Assembly: GCF_000802225.1 (NCBI RefSeq)
Contig: NZ_JTDI01000007.1
Span: 62,001 to 126,000 of the forward strand
Source: Novosphingobium malaysiense
GTDB lineage: Bacteria > Pseudomonadota > Alphaproteobacteria > Sphingomonadales > Sphingomonadaceae
Direction: 5' to 3'
DNA: 64,000 nt
A program made the translations under genes and the position numbers. Positions 25,451 to 33,702 of this stretch are shown here, piece after piece (within the stretch, counting starts at the first letter, position 1; every line of letters begins with the position of its first letter). Under the pieces are notes generated by a model. The model made no database searches. It was not told the origin of the DNA and was given only the letters and a program-made list of their open reading frames with translations.

Positions 25451-26509
25451 TTATTCAGCTTCGACGGCAGCAGGTGCTGCGGATGCGTCGGCGGCGGGAG
25501 CCGCACCGGCGGGCTCTTCACCCGGCAGGTAGTCGGTTTCGCTGCCTGCGGGGGCATTGGGATTGTCGACCTTGGCGCCGGGATGCGTCATGACCCAGGC
25601 GTTGTACTTGTCGCGCGGGAGCGCCTCTACCGCGATGGGCATGTAGCCATGCTTGGCACCGCACAGCTCCGAGCACTGGCCGTAGTAAACGCCCGGCTTG
25701 TCGATCATCAGCACCTTCTCGTTGATTCGGCCCGGAACGGCGTCGAGCTTGAACCAGAGCGAGGGCACAGCGAACGAGTGGATGACGTCGGATGCCGTGA
25801 TCTGCAGGCGGATCGGCTCGCCGGCGGGAACGACCATGCGGTTGTCGACCTCGAGGTGGGACGGACCGTCCCACGGCTCGGAACCGACCTTGCGGATACC
25901 GTTGTTGATGGTGGGGCCGGTCACCGGGTTCAGCATGTTGGAAACGACTTCAAAATCGCCGTTGTCGGGGTAGCCGTAAGTCCAGAACCACTGGTTGCCG
26001 GTAACCTTGATAGTCAACGCGCCCTTGGGAGCCGGCTTGTACTGCTTGGCGATGAGATCGATCGAGGGAACCGCGATACCGATCAGGATCAGCACGGGAA
26101 CCAGCGTCCAGATCACTTCGATCAGGGTATTGTGGCTGGTTTTCGAAGCGACCGGATTGGCGCGGCGGTTGTAGCGCAGCACCACGATGATCAGCAGGGC
26201 CAGCACGAGCAGGCAGATCACGGTGATGATCGGCAGCAGCACGCCGTTGTGGATCCAGGCCCCGTATTCGCCGAGTTTAGAATACTGGTCCTGCAGGCCG
26301 ATGCCTTCGGGAACCGGCATGCCAACTCCTGGCGTCGGCTTCATCGGCGTGTAGCTGCCGGCGACGGCTTCGGTCGCAGCGGCTGCAGGCGCAGAAGCGG
26401 CATCCTGTGCGAAAGCCGGCGTTGCCGCGACGGCAAGAACACTGGCGAGAGAAATACCGAGAGCCTTCACGGACTGGCTAACGGCGCTGGCGTTTGTGCC
26501 GGATTTCAT
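25451..26509 (-). CDS. ctaC: cytochrome c oxidase subunit II
   Basis: Subunit II takes electrons from cytochrome c at its CuA centre. The 352-residue protein has a signal peptide (to about AFA-QDA near residue 34), two membrane segments near 90-160, VTGNQWFWTYGYPD near 175, and the CuA ligands in YGQCSELCGAKHGYMP near 275. Both ends have Ala/Pro-rich linkers (the tail ends PAAVEAE), common in sphingomonads. ATG 26509 is chosen; the frame is open upstream but holds only leader and promoter. It is the first gene of the long minus-strand run. Confidence 0.97.
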   Translation of the reverse strand: MKSGTNASAVSQSVKALGISLASVLAVAATPAFAQDAASAPAAAATEAVAGSYTPMKPTPGVGMPVPEGIGLQDQYSKLGEYGAWIHNGVLLPIITVICLLVLALLIIVVLRYNRRANPVASKTSHNTLIEVIWTLVPVLILIGIAVPSIDLIAKQYKPAPKGALTIKVTGNQWFWTYGYPDNGDFEVVSNMLNPVTGPTINNGIRKVGSEPWDGPSHLEVDNRMVVPAGEPIRLQITASDVIHSFAVPSLWFKLDAVPGRINEKVLMIDKPGVYYGQCSELCGAKHGYMPIAVEALPRDKYNAWVMTHPGAKVDNPNAPAGSETDYLPGEEPAGAAPAADASAAPAAVEAE

Positions 26510-26602
26510 CGTCTTTGCGCTTCCGTTTTCCTTATCACGCGCCTTCGAGTCGCCCCGCTTGCGCGCACCCCTAATGCGGAGGCAAAGCCCCCCTTCGCGG
26601 GG

Positions 26603-26631
26603 CCTATACGCGCGCTTGCCGCGTGTCTCAA
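26603..26631 (-). promoter_or_regulatory. promoter of the ctaC operon
   Basis: On the minus strand TTGAGA (26631-26626) and TATAGG (26608-26603) are 17 bases apart, a good housekeeping promoter. It gives a leader of about 90 bases before ctaC. The 26510-26713 gap also has to hold the pyrE promoter, for which no convincing boxes were found. Confidence 0.7.
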
Positions 26632-26713
26632 GCGCCTCTAGGGGAATTTTTGACCGAAGGCGCAACAAAGGTGCGCCAGATCAATGTAAATTACGTCAGG
26701 GGTAACGTCCGAA

Positions 26714-27298
26714 ATGACCGAACAAGAGGTCCTCGCCGAATTCCGTGCCAGCAAGGCCTTGCTTGAGGGACACTTCCTGCTTTCCTCCGGCCGGCACAGC
26801 GCGCACTACCTGCAATGCGCCCGCGTTCTGATGAACCCGGAGCGTGCCGGGCGGCTCGCCGTGGCGCTCGCCGCAACGCTGCCGCACGACGTCCGCAAGC
26901 AGATCGACAAGGTCGTCTCGCCGGCCATGGGCGGCGTGATCATCGGCCAGGAGATGGGCCGCGCACTGCAGGTCGACGCGATGTTCGTCGAACGTCCGAC
27001 CGGCACTTTCGAGCTGCGCCGCGGCTTTGAACTCGATCCCGGCGACAGGGTGCTGCTGGTGGAAGACGTGATTACCACCGGCAAGTCCTCGCGCGAGGCG
27101 ATCACGGCGATCGAGGAGGCCGGCGGAAAGGTGATCGCAGCCGCTTCGCTCGTCGATCGCTCGGCAGGCACGGTCGATCTCGGTGTGCCCTATTTCCCGC
27201 TGGTGGCGATCAATTTCCCCACTTATGCCCCCGACGAACTGCCCCCCGAACTGGCGGCAACGCCGGCGATCAAGCCCGGGAGCCGGGTCGCGACCTGA
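26714..27298 (+). CDS. pyrE: orotate phosphoribosyltransferase
   Basis: PyrE joins orotate and PRPP to make OMP. The 194-residue protein has the PRPP loop VLLVEDVITTGKSSREAI near residue 113, GHFLLSSGRHSAHYLQCA near 19, and VVSPAMGGVIIGQEMGR near 75. It is 10-20 residues shorter than the enterobacterial enzyme, as usual for the alphaproteobacterial class. It is divergent from ctaC and heads a plus-strand group running through pdxJ, acpS and lepB. Confidence 0.95.
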   Translation: MTEQEVLAEFRASKALLEGHFLLSSGRHSAHYLQCARVLMNPERAGRLAVALAATLPHDVRKQIDKVVSPAMGGVIIGQEMGRALQVDAMFVERPTGTFELRRGFELDPGDRVLLVEDVITTGKSSREAITAIEEAGGKVIAAASLVDRSAGTVDLGVPYFPLVAINFPTYAPDELPPELAATPAIKPGSRVAT

Positions 27299-27315
27299 CC
27301 CTTCGACCAGACCGG

Positions 27316-27341
27316 CCCTTCGACTAGCTCAGGATGAACGG
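27316..27341 (+). repeat. dispersed repeat unit carrying the pdxJ ribosome site
   Basis: CCCTTCGACTAGCTCAGGAT plus GAACGG belongs to a short repeat (CCTTCGAC.AGCTCAGGA.GAACGG) that I know from intergenic regions of many sphingomonads. It ends directly before the pdxJ ATG, so its AGGA acts as ribosome site. A partial copy (CTTCGACCAG) precedes it at 27301-27310. Confidence 0.7.
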
Positions 27342-28082
27342 ATGAACGTCCTCAACCCGACCCGCCTGCGCCTCGGCGTCAACATCGATCACGTGGCGAC
27401 GATCCGCAACGCGCGCGGCGGCGAGCACCCCGACCCGGCGCGTGCGGCGCAAATCGTCGCGCAGGCGGGCGGCGACGGCATTACCGTGCACTTGCGCGAA
27501 GACCGCCGCCATATCCGCGACGACGACCTGCAGCGCGTCCAGTCGGCCACCGGGCTGCCGCTCAATCTCGAAATGGCCGCAACCGACGAGATGCTGGAAA
27601 TCGCCCTGCGCCACAAACCGCATGCGGCCTGCATCGTGCCGGAAAAGCGAGAGGAGCGCACGACCGAGGGAGGTCTCGACGCGGCCGGACTGCACAACCA
27701 GCTCGCACCGATCGTCTCGCGCCTGTCCGACGCAGGCGTACGTGTCAGCCTGTTCATCGCCCCCGAACCCCGCCAGATCGAAGCGGCGATGAAACTGGGG
27801 GTGCCGGTGGTCGAGTTTCACACCGGTGAATACGCCCATGCCACCGGCGGCCAGGTTGCAGTGGAATTGAAGCGGATCACCGACATGGCCGCGCTTGCCG
27901 CGAAGAACGGCATCGAGCCGCATGCCGGCCACGGCCTCACTTACGAAAACGTGCAGCCGGTTGCCGCGATCCCCCAACTGGCCGAACTCAACATCGGTCA
28001 CTATCTCATCGGCGAGGCGATCTTCTGCGGGCTCGAAGCCAGCGTGAAGAAGATGCGCGCACTGATGGACGAAGTGCGGTGA
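27342..28082 (+). CDS. pdxJ: pyridoxine 5'-phosphate synthase
   Basis: PdxJ condenses deoxyxylulose 5-phosphate with 3-amino-2-oxopropyl phosphate in vitamin B6 synthesis. The 246-residue TIM barrel shows RLGVNIDHVATIRNARG near residue 9, GITVHLREDRRHI near 46, VPEKREERTTEGGLD near 101, FHTGEYA near 156 and AGHGLTYENV near 196. An ATG 8 bases earlier is out of frame, so ATG 27342 is the start; AGGA lies 7 bases upstream, inside a dispersed repeat. Confidence 0.97.
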   Translation: MNVLNPTRLRLGVNIDHVATIRNARGGEHPDPARAAQIVAQAGGDGITVHLREDRRHIRDDDLQRVQSATGLPLNLEMAATDEMLEIALRHKPHAACIVPEKREERTTEGGLDAAGLHNQLAPIVSRLSDAGVRVSLFIAPEPRQIEAAMKLGVPVVEFHTGEYAHATGGQVAVELKRITDMAALAAKNGIEPHAGHGLTYENVQPVAAIPQLAELNIGHYLIGEAIFCGLEASVKKMRALMDEVR

Positions 28083-28096
28083 GATTTGGAACCAAC

Positions 28097-28180
28097 CGTC
28101 ATCCCGGCGAAGGCCGGGATCGCGTGCCGGAAACGCGGCACCTGGTGCATAGCGGCCCCAGCCTTCGCTGGGGCGAGGAC
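28097..28180. repeat. REP-like element with three hairpins
   Basis: ATCCCGGC-GAAG-GCCGGGAT (28101-28120) and GCCCCAGC-CTTC-GCTGGGGC (28155-28174) are perfect 8-base-pair hairpins with four-base loops, flanking a smaller one (GTGCCG / CGGCAC at 28124-28141). The outer motif CGTCATCCCGGCGAAGGCCG is a familiar dispersed intergenic repeat in Sphingomonadales. It fills most of the gap between pdxJ and acpS. Confidence 0.8.
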
Positions 28181-28194
28181 CGGAGGAGCAAGGC

Positions 28195-28605
28195 TTGATC
28201 ATCGGAATGGGCTCTGACCTGTGCAACATCGAGCGTATCCAGAATTCGCTCGACCGCTTCGGCCAGCGCTTCGAGAATCGCGTCTTCACCGAGATCGAGC
28301 GCGCCAAGGGCGACCGGCGTCCGTTCACCAAGGCCGGCACGCTGGCCAAGCGCTTTGCCGCCAAGGAGGCCTTTTCCAAGGCCGTGGGCACCGGCTTCAA
28401 GGCCGGCGTCTTCATGAAGGACATCGGGGTGGTCAACGCCAAGTCCGGCGCGCCAACGCTGGCGCTGACCGGTGGAGCGAGGTTACGGCTTGATTCGATG
28501 ACTCCGGAGGGTCATGAGGCCGTGGTTCACCTTACGCTCACAGACGATCATCCATGGGCGCAGGCCTTCGTCGTCATCGAAGCTCGTCCGCTCACTGCCG
28601 AATAG
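28195..28605 (+). CDS. acpS: holo-[acyl-carrier-protein] synthase
   Basis: AcpS moves phosphopantetheine from CoA to acyl carrier protein. The 136-residue product has the N-terminal IIGMGSDLCNIERIQ with the metal-binding Asp, and KRFAAKEAFSKAVGTG near residues 52-67 with the catalytic Glu and Lys. The start is TTG at 28195: GGAGGAG lies 6 bases upstream, and a start at the ATG four codons later would remove the conserved first strand. A repeat element separates it from pdxJ; lepB follows after 20 bases. Confidence 0.95.
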   Translation: MIIGMGSDLCNIERIQNSLDRFGQRFENRVFTEIERAKGDRRPFTKAGTLAKRFAAKEAFSKAVGTGFKAGVFMKDIGVVNAKSGAPTLALTGGARLRLDSMTPEGHEAVVHLTLTDDHPWAQAFVVIEARPLTAE

Positions 28606-28625
28606 GATCCGAGTTGCCCCCCGCC

Positions 28626-29582
28626 ATGTCCGAAACCGCCCCTTCCGTTTCCCAACCGAAGGACAAGGACCGGGAAGGCTCCCGGCGGGAGACGATCAAC
28701 TGGTGGCACGAATTCCGCGGACTGGCGCTGATGCTGCTGGGGGTGCTGGCGTTTCACTCGTTTCTCGCCAAGCCGTTCTACATCCCCTCGATATCGATGA
28801 TGCCGAACCTGCTGGTGGGTGACCGGCTGGTGGTATCCAAGTATCCCTATGGCTGGAACTGGTCCTCGCTGAGCTTCCACCTGCTCCCGCGCAGCACCTG
28901 GCGCATCCTGGGACGCACCCCGCGATACGGGGACATCGTCATCGTCGTCCCGCGAAACCGCAAGGAAGATCTGATCAAACGCGTCGTGGCGCTTCCGGGG
29001 GACCGCATTGCCGTGATCGACGGACGCATTCGCCTCAACGGCAAGTTCATCAAGCGCGAGGTCGAGCCGCCGGTCGAGATCGCCGCGGACGATTCGCTGC
29101 AATGCGATGGCCAGGCTCCGGGGCATTGCTACGACGGCTTCGGCATGTTCCGCACGCGCCTGCCGAGCGGGCGAGAGGTCTACGACCTGCCGACGTATCG
29201 CGAAACATTGCCCAACGGGGCAACCTACCCGGTCATCGATTATCTCGACCAGCCGCTCGACAACTATCCCGAGACAGTCGTGCCCAAGGATCACGTTTTC
29301 CTGATGGGCGACGACCGTGACCGCTCCGCCGACAGCCGCGCGCCGTTCGACACGGATTTCATGGGCAACCCCGGCGGCGGCCTCGGCGGCCCCGTGCCGC
29401 TTTCCGACATCGGCGGGCGTGCCGAATTCATCACCTTCTCGCTCGACGGAACCCAGACCTGGAATCCGCTGACCTGGTGGAGCGCACTGCGCGAAGGCCG
29501 CGCCTTCAAGAGCCTGCGACCCCGGATCGACCCGGCCGTCGCCAAGGCCTACGAAGAGAAGCTGGCGGCAGCCGCAAGATAG
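28626..29582 (+). CDS. lepB: signal peptidase I
   Basis: LepB removes signal peptides at the outer face of the inner membrane. The 318-residue protein has a hydrophilic N-terminus of about 30 residues, one membrane segment (LALMLLGVLAFHSFLA), the catalytic Ser in PSISMMPNLLVGD near 55, the catalytic Lys in LIKRVVALPGDRI near 117, and the conserved MGDDRDRSADSR near 227. The Gly after the first Ser of the usual PSGSM is Ile here. A TTG 4 codons upstream is a possible alternative start. Confidence 0.96.
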   Translation: MSETAPSVSQPKDKDREGSRRETINWWHEFRGLALMLLGVLAFHSFLAKPFYIPSISMMPNLLVGDRLVVSKYPYGWNWSSLSFHLLPRSTWRILGRTPRYGDIVIVVPRNRKEDLIKRVVALPGDRIAVIDGRIRLNGKFIKREVEPPVEIAADDSLQCDGQAPGHCYDGFGMFRTRLPSGREVYDLPTYRETLPNGATYPVIDYLDQPLDNYPETVVPKDHVFLMGDDRDRSADSRAPFDTDFMGNPGGGLGGPVPLSDIGGRAEFITFSLDGTQTWNPLTWWSALREGRAFKSLRPRIDPAVAKAYEEKLAAAAR

Positions 29583-29650
29583 CTCCGCAACCCGAGCGCT
29601 GCGAGGCAGGTGCTTGACCCCGACGGCTGCCCGGGCAACACGCACCGCCC

Positions 29651-30775
29651 ATGGCTCGCAAGTTCCTCTACGTCATCGCCGTCCTGGTGGTGCTCTACAT
29701 TCTCGTCAGGCTGGTCCTGACTTTCTACGCCGAAGACCTGACGGAAATGGCGTTCGTCCCCGATGGTCCGTTCCATGCGCGCCCCGCCCTTGCCGACAAC
29801 GCCTATGACGATCCCAGGATGTGGATCGCCCGGCCCGACCTGGAAACGAAAGACAATGCGGCGCAGTGGCTGCCGCCCGGTGTCGACGCTCCCGACAAGG
29901 CGCCCACCGTTGCGGTCTTCTTCGTTCATCCGACCAGTTACATCGAAAAGGGAGACTGGAACGCCGATCTCGACCATGCCAAGTCGAAGCAGCGGGCCGA
30001 CCTTTTCGTGCAGGCCATGGCAAGCCCGTTCAACGGCACGGGCGCAATCTGGGCGCCGCGGTATCGTCAGGCGGCGGTCGGAGCCTTCCTGACCGACAAG
30101 CCCCAGGCGGAAAAGGCCATCGATCTTGCCTATCGCGATATTCGCGATGCCTTCGATGCATTCCTTTCCAACATTCCCGAAGACCGGCCGATTGTCCTTG
30201 CCGGCCACAGCCAGGGCGCCTTCCTGCTGCGCCGTCTGCTGCGCGACCGGGTGGCCGGAACGCCGCTGGCCGGTCGGATCGCCGCGGCCTACGTCGTGGG
30301 ATGGCCTGTTTCGATCGAACACGACCTGCCGCACATGGGCCTGCCGGCCTGCATGCAGCCACGTCAGTCCGGCTGCGTGGCGAGTTGGCTGAGCGTTGCC
30401 GATCCCGCGGACACCTCGATGCTGATGCAGGCCTATGCCCGCCGCAAGGGGCTCGACGGACAGAACGAAGGCGGAAGCCCGTTCCTGTGCTTCAATCCGC
30501 TCACCGGAACCCTGGGCGGCGCCGCCGACGCCACTGCCAACAAGGGCACGCTGGTCCCCGACTTCAAGCACAGCACCGGAGAACTCGTGCCGCAGGAGGT
30601 GCCCGCAGCCTGCGGTGCCGACCACTTCCTTCACATCGGCCCGCCGCCCAAGCTCGATCTCGACGCCTTCGTGCTGCCGGGCAACAACTACCACGTCTAT
30701 GACATCACCCTGTTCTGGGCCAACCTCAGGGCCGACTACGAAAGGCGCACTGCGACATGGCTGAAAGCGCACTGA
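29651..30775 (+). CDS. DUF3089 family alpha/beta hydrolase
   Basis: The 374-residue protein has one N-terminal membrane anchor (FLYVIAVLVVLYILVRLVL), then an alpha/beta hydrolase domain. VFFVHPTSYIEKGDWNAD near residue 90 is typical of DUF3089, the nucleophile elbow is VLAGHSQGAFLLRRLL near 183, and the likely catalytic His is in NNYHVYDITLFW near 348. It should face the periplasm. The substrate is unknown. It sits where rnc and era usually follow lepB in alphaproteobacteria. Its 3' end overlaps ruvX by 19 bases. Confidence 0.85.
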   Translation: MARKFLYVIAVLVVLYILVRLVLTFYAEDLTEMAFVPDGPFHARPALADNAYDDPRMWIARPDLETKDNAAQWLPPGVDAPDKAPTVAVFFVHPTSYIEKGDWNADLDHAKSKQRADLFVQAMASPFNGTGAIWAPRYRQAAVGAFLTDKPQAEKAIDLAYRDIRDAFDAFLSNIPEDRPIVLAGHSQGAFLLRRLLRDRVAGTPLAGRIAAAYVVGWPVSIEHDLPHMGLPACMQPRQSGCVASWLSVADPADTSMLMQAYARRKGLDGQNEGGSPFLCFNPLTGTLGGAADATANKGTLVPDFKHSTGELVPQEVPAACGADHFLHIGPPPKLDLDAFVLPGNNYHVYDITLFWANLRADYERRTATWLKAH

Positions 30776-31239
30776 TCACCACCAGCGCGCTCGACTTCCG
30801 CGACGCGCTTCCCGACGCCGGGCCCCTGCTCGGGCTCGACCTGGGCACGCAGACCATCGGGACGGCCTTCTGCGATGCCGGCTGGCGCTTCGCCTCGCCC
30901 GGCAAGACGATGAAGCGGGGCAAGTTCGGCGCCGACAAGGCCGCGCTGGAAGCCCTGATCCGCGAACGCTCGGCCAAGGGCATCGTGATAGGCCTGCCGC
31001 TCAACATGGACGGGTCCGAAGGTCCCCGGGCGCAATCGAGCCGCGCCTATGCCCGCAACCTCTCGGTTCTGGGTCTGCCGATCCTCTTGTGGGACGAACG
31101 CTGGTCCACCACCGGCGCCGAACGCGGTCTCATCGAGCAGGACATGAGCCGCGCCAAACGCGCCAACCGTATCGATTCGGCCGCCGCCGCCGTGATCCTG
31201 CAAGGTGCGATAGACGCTCTGGCCGGCGGTTTGTTTTAG
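30757..31239 (+). CDS. ruvX: YqgF/RuvX family pre-16S rRNA nuclease
   Basis: The 160-residue protein is an RNase H-fold nuclease of the YqgF/RuvX family, linked to 16S rRNA 5' maturation and first proposed as a Holliday junction resolvase. LLGLDLGTQTIGTAFCD near residue 25 holds the first catalytic Asp, GIVIGLPLNMDGSEGPRA near 75 and WDERWSTTGAE near 111 the family blocks, and RIDSAAAAVILQ near 139 the last Asp. It overlaps the DUF3089 gene by 19 bases, so the two are coupled. Confidence 0.93.
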   Translation: MAESALITTSALDFRDALPDAGPLLGLDLGTQTIGTAFCDAGWRFASPGKTMKRGKFGADKAALEALIRERSAKGIVIGLPLNMDGSEGPRAQSSRAYARNLSVLGLPILLWDERWSTTGAERGLIEQDMSRAKRANRIDSAAAAVILQGAIDALAGGLF

Positions 31240-31293
31240 AGGCTGCAATCGCCTGGCGGTCCTCCAACAGCCACATCGGGCCTTGCCCGCCGG

Positions 31294-31533
31294 TCAGCTG
31301 AAAATGCGCGCGAAGAAGCTCTTGATGCGTGTGGGCGGTGATGTCTGGCCCGTCACCTGGAACAGATAATTCCCCAATTGAACGGCCTGGTTCTTGTCCA
31401 TGAACACGAACTGCGTGTGAAGATCTTCAGGATCGTATGGGGGGGTCTTGCGTACCGTCTCGAGCTTCAGCGCCAGCCGGCTGCCGAGGTCTTGCGACGT
31501 CCAGCCGACCAGTACACCGGAGTTTTCATCCAT
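31294..31533 (-). CDS. small conserved protein of unknown function
   Basis: The 79-residue soluble protein (starts MDENSGVLVGWTSQDLGSRL) has a compact alpha/beta look with FVFMDKNQAVQLGNYLFQVT near residue 42 and a basic tail (RIKSFFARIFS). It has no signal peptide or membrane segment. I believe similar small proteins occur in other sphingomonads but know of no function. It is convergent with ruvX and lies 96 bases after the cupin-like gene in the same direction. Confidence 0.65.
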   Translation of the reverse strand: MDENSGVLVGWTSQDLGSRLALKLETVRKTPPYDPEDLHTQFVFMDKNQAVQLGNYLFQVTGQTSPPTRIKSFFARIFS

Positions 31534-31629
31534 GGGCTATCCCCGTTAGCTTACGGGAAAAACTCTACACGCGTCCAACCCCGGATGACAATTACCCCTT
31601 CGGGCTGACCGGACAAGCTGCCGCCACAC

Positions 31630-32541
31630 CTACCTTCGGCGCTTCGCCGCTTTCGCGACCCTGCGGCTGCCGGCCGCTTCCGCCTCGCGCCAGACTGCAT
31701 CGCGCGCTCCGCTATCCGATGCCGCGCCTGCCAGAGCGCGCCAGGCGACGAGCCGCATGCGATCGCTGGGGTGGTGCTTTCCAAAATGCCGCGCAAGTTC
31801 GCCGGCCTCCTCGCTGCCCAGCGCCACGGCAAGGCGCAGGAAAGTTTCGCTGGGTCCGTGGCCCAGCACGCTGGCGATGCGAAAGCCGCCGACGCTGCCG
31901 TCGATCGGTTCGAAGGTGTGGTGGTCCGTCCAACCCTGGGCGCCGTGGACATGACACAAGGTCAGGCTGACCGACAGCGCCTCGGGCGGATGCTGGCAAT
32001 GGACATCGCACCTCGCGCGGTAGTGGACGAGCCGGCCCGGCATGTGCTGCGAGCGACCGACCGGACGCAGCATCACTGCAGCGCCGGAATGGCTGGCGGA
32101 ATTCTCCACGTCGAATTCGTAGTCGTCGATGCGGCAGCCGGGGCCGAAATAGCCCAGCGTCAGAAAATCGAAGTTGTGGTTGTGGACCACGCCGTAGCCG
32201 AGAGCCCTGGCGCCACTGGCACGCAAGGCGTGCTCGGCCGGGGACGGCAGGATTTCCGCGCCGATGGCGAAATTGCCGCGATCGGGCCCGGCAAGCAGAA
32301 GACTGTTCGGCCCCCAACCGCGGAATGCCGGCGCGCCGGCCGCCGGCCGCTCGCGCCCGGCAAGCAAATCGACAAGCGCATCGCCGAGAAAATGCGGATC
32401 GTTGCCAAGACGCCGCAGCCAGTTGGCCGAATGCGACAGGCTTTCCTCTTCACGCGGATCGAATCCCCACGTCGCGAGCGCCTCCACGCATTCGCCGAGC
32501 GTCGCCGGGGTCGGGTCCCTTGCCGGGATCACTCTGACCAT
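31630..32541 (-). CDS. cupin-like protein of unknown function, second of the cassette
   Basis: The 303-residue protein is not one I can assign to a named family. The centre has features of a metal cupin: VVHNHNFDFLTLGYFGPG near residues 118-135 with two His, DDYEFDVENSASHSG near 140, and HYRARCDVHCQHPPEALSVS near 172. The last 90 residues are helical and Ala-rich, like HEAT repeats, ending in a basic tail (KAAKRRR). ATG 32541 has GGAGAG 9 bases upstream and overlaps the preceding gene by 13 bases. The same cupin-plus-helical layout is seen in that neighbour, so the two may be distant paralogues. Confidence 0.7.
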   Translation of the reverse strand: MVRVIPARDPTPATLGECVEALATWGFDPREEESLSHSANWLRRLGNDPHFLGDALVDLLAGRERPAAGAPAFRGWGPNSLLLAGPDRGNFAIGAEILPSPAEHALRASGARALGYGVVHNHNFDFLTLGYFGPGCRIDDYEFDVENSASHSGAAVMLRPVGRSQHMPGRLVHYRARCDVHCQHPPEALSVSLTLCHVHGAQGWTDHHTFEPIDGSVGGFRIASVLGHGPSETFLRLAVALGSEEAGELARHFGKHHPSDRMRLVAWRALAGAASDSGARDAVWREAEAAGSRRVAKAAKRRR

Positions 32542-33518
32542 GGCGACGTTCTCTCCAGATCCGGCCACGTATCGAGCAACGAGGCATGCAGTGACGCGAC
32601 AGGATGCGACAAGGGGTCTTCGGGATCGGCGGACAGGCGGGCGAGCAAGTCCAACCCGGCGGCGGTGTCGAGCGCCAGCACCTCGCGCAGCGCTTGCCAG
32701 CGCAGGCTTTGCGAGGCGTCCTTGAACGTGTCTCCCGATGCTATCGCAGCCATTGCCCCGACTGCATCCTTGCGCCCCATGCGCGCAAGCACGGAAACGG
32801 CGAGTTCGAGACGGGTATCATGAGGCTGCGCAGCTGCCTGGTGTACCAGCGTTCCATCAGGCAGGCTGAATTCGCGTGCCGGCTCGGTATCGGCAAAGGC
32901 GCGCTGCAAACGCAAGAGCACCAGGCTTCCCTGCACGCTGCGCACCTGCAAGGCCTGGCGGGGACCATAGCGGTAGAAGGCCGTCCCGGGCCGCAGTTCG
33001 ACCGCACCCGATTGCAGCACCTCGCGGTCGTCCGGGCCATCCCGGCGCAGGATCAGATCGGCCGTCCCCGTGCCGGAAAGGACGTGTATCCACGTCTCCT
33101 GCGGGCTGAAGCGCGCCGTCCTCGGCGCCGGCAGCGCCGCGAGCGCGGCACCTTCGTAAGCCGCAAGAGCCAGACTGGCCCGTCCCGAGGACGCCAGCAC
33201 GAGCACCGGCACGGCATTGCGACGACCATGCGAGAGCGGCATCTGACCGAGAGGATGCGCGCGCAGCCCATCAAGCCCTGCCGAAACGAAAACCTCGGCA
33301 AACCGCCTGGCCTGAGGCGTCTCTGCAGCGAAAAGATCGGCCAGGGCAGGACACAGATCGAGCGCAGCGCCCTTGCCGAAGCGATCCATGGCTTCGAATA
33401 CCGACGCGACGCACGGGTCCGCGCGCCATTCAGCAACCCTGTCGGCAAGGGCTGCCTGGGCAATCTCCACAGTCTCTTCTTCCTGGCGCAGCGCGGCCAG
33501 GGCCTCGTTCACCGACAT
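32529..33518 (-). CDS. cupin-like protein with helical C-terminus, first of the cassette
   Basis: The 329-residue protein has a helical N-terminal 100 residues, a cupin-like beta stretch at about 140-210 (ETWIHVLSGTGTADLILRRD, then LRPGTAFYRYGPRQALQVRS and GSLVLLRLQRAF), and a C-terminal helical part from about 235 that reads like HEAT repeats (LELAVSVLARMGRKDAVGAM, LRWQALREVLALD). Few of the usual cupin His ligands are seen, so it may be a non-catalytic partner of the next gene. It follows the 57-residue peptide gene by 10 bases and overlaps the next gene by 13. Confidence 0.7.
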   Translation of the reverse strand: MSVNEALAALRQEEETVEIAQAALADRVAEWRADPCVASVFEAMDRFGKGAALDLCPALADLFAAETPQARRFAEVFVSAGLDGLRAHPLGQMPLSHGRRNAVPVLVLASSGRASLALAAYEGAALAALPAPRTARFSPQETWIHVLSGTGTADLILRRDGPDDREVLQSGAVELRPGTAFYRYGPRQALQVRSVQGSLVLLRLQRAFADTEPAREFSLPDGTLVHQAAAQPHDTRLELAVSVLARMGRKDAVGAMAAIASGDTFKDASQSLRWQALREVLALDTAAGLDLLARLSADPEDPLSHPVASLHASLLDTWPDLERTSPWSE

Positions 33519-33528
33519 GGGAATCGCG

Positions 33529-33702
33529 TCATTCGGTCAGGGCGAACGGCATGAGGTAGGGCATCAATTCCGCATGGTTGTCGTCCTCGGCATCGATCCG
33601 CGACTCGTCGGCAAGGCTGCCGAAGATGCCGGTCAGCACGTCCAGATCGGGCAATGCCGCGTGATCGATCCGCGGAAGCGTCGTCTCGTCGCGTCCGGAC
33701 AT
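33529..33702 (-). CDS. 57-residue acidic peptide of unknown function
   Basis: From ATG 33702 the product has 57 residues, with 13 acidic and 3 basic side chains, no Lys and no Cys. The N-terminal two thirds are acidic and probably helical (LPDLDVLTGIFGSLADESRI); the end turns hydrophobic (LMPYLMPFALTE). This layout resembles a leader-core peptide or a small partner protein, but no known precursor family is recognised. A longer frame from TTG 33741 is possible. GGGA lies 8 bases before the ATG. It is the first gene of a tight three-gene unit with the two cupin-like proteins. Confidence 0.6.
   Translation of the reverse strand: MSGRDETTLPRIDHAALPDLDVLTGIFGSLADESRIDAEDDNHAELMPYLMPFALTE

Noticed and set aside
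28097..28180. Repeated hairpins considered as a CRISPR start
   Set aside because: There is no series of equal repeats with unique spacers; the units are inverted and belong to a REP-like element.
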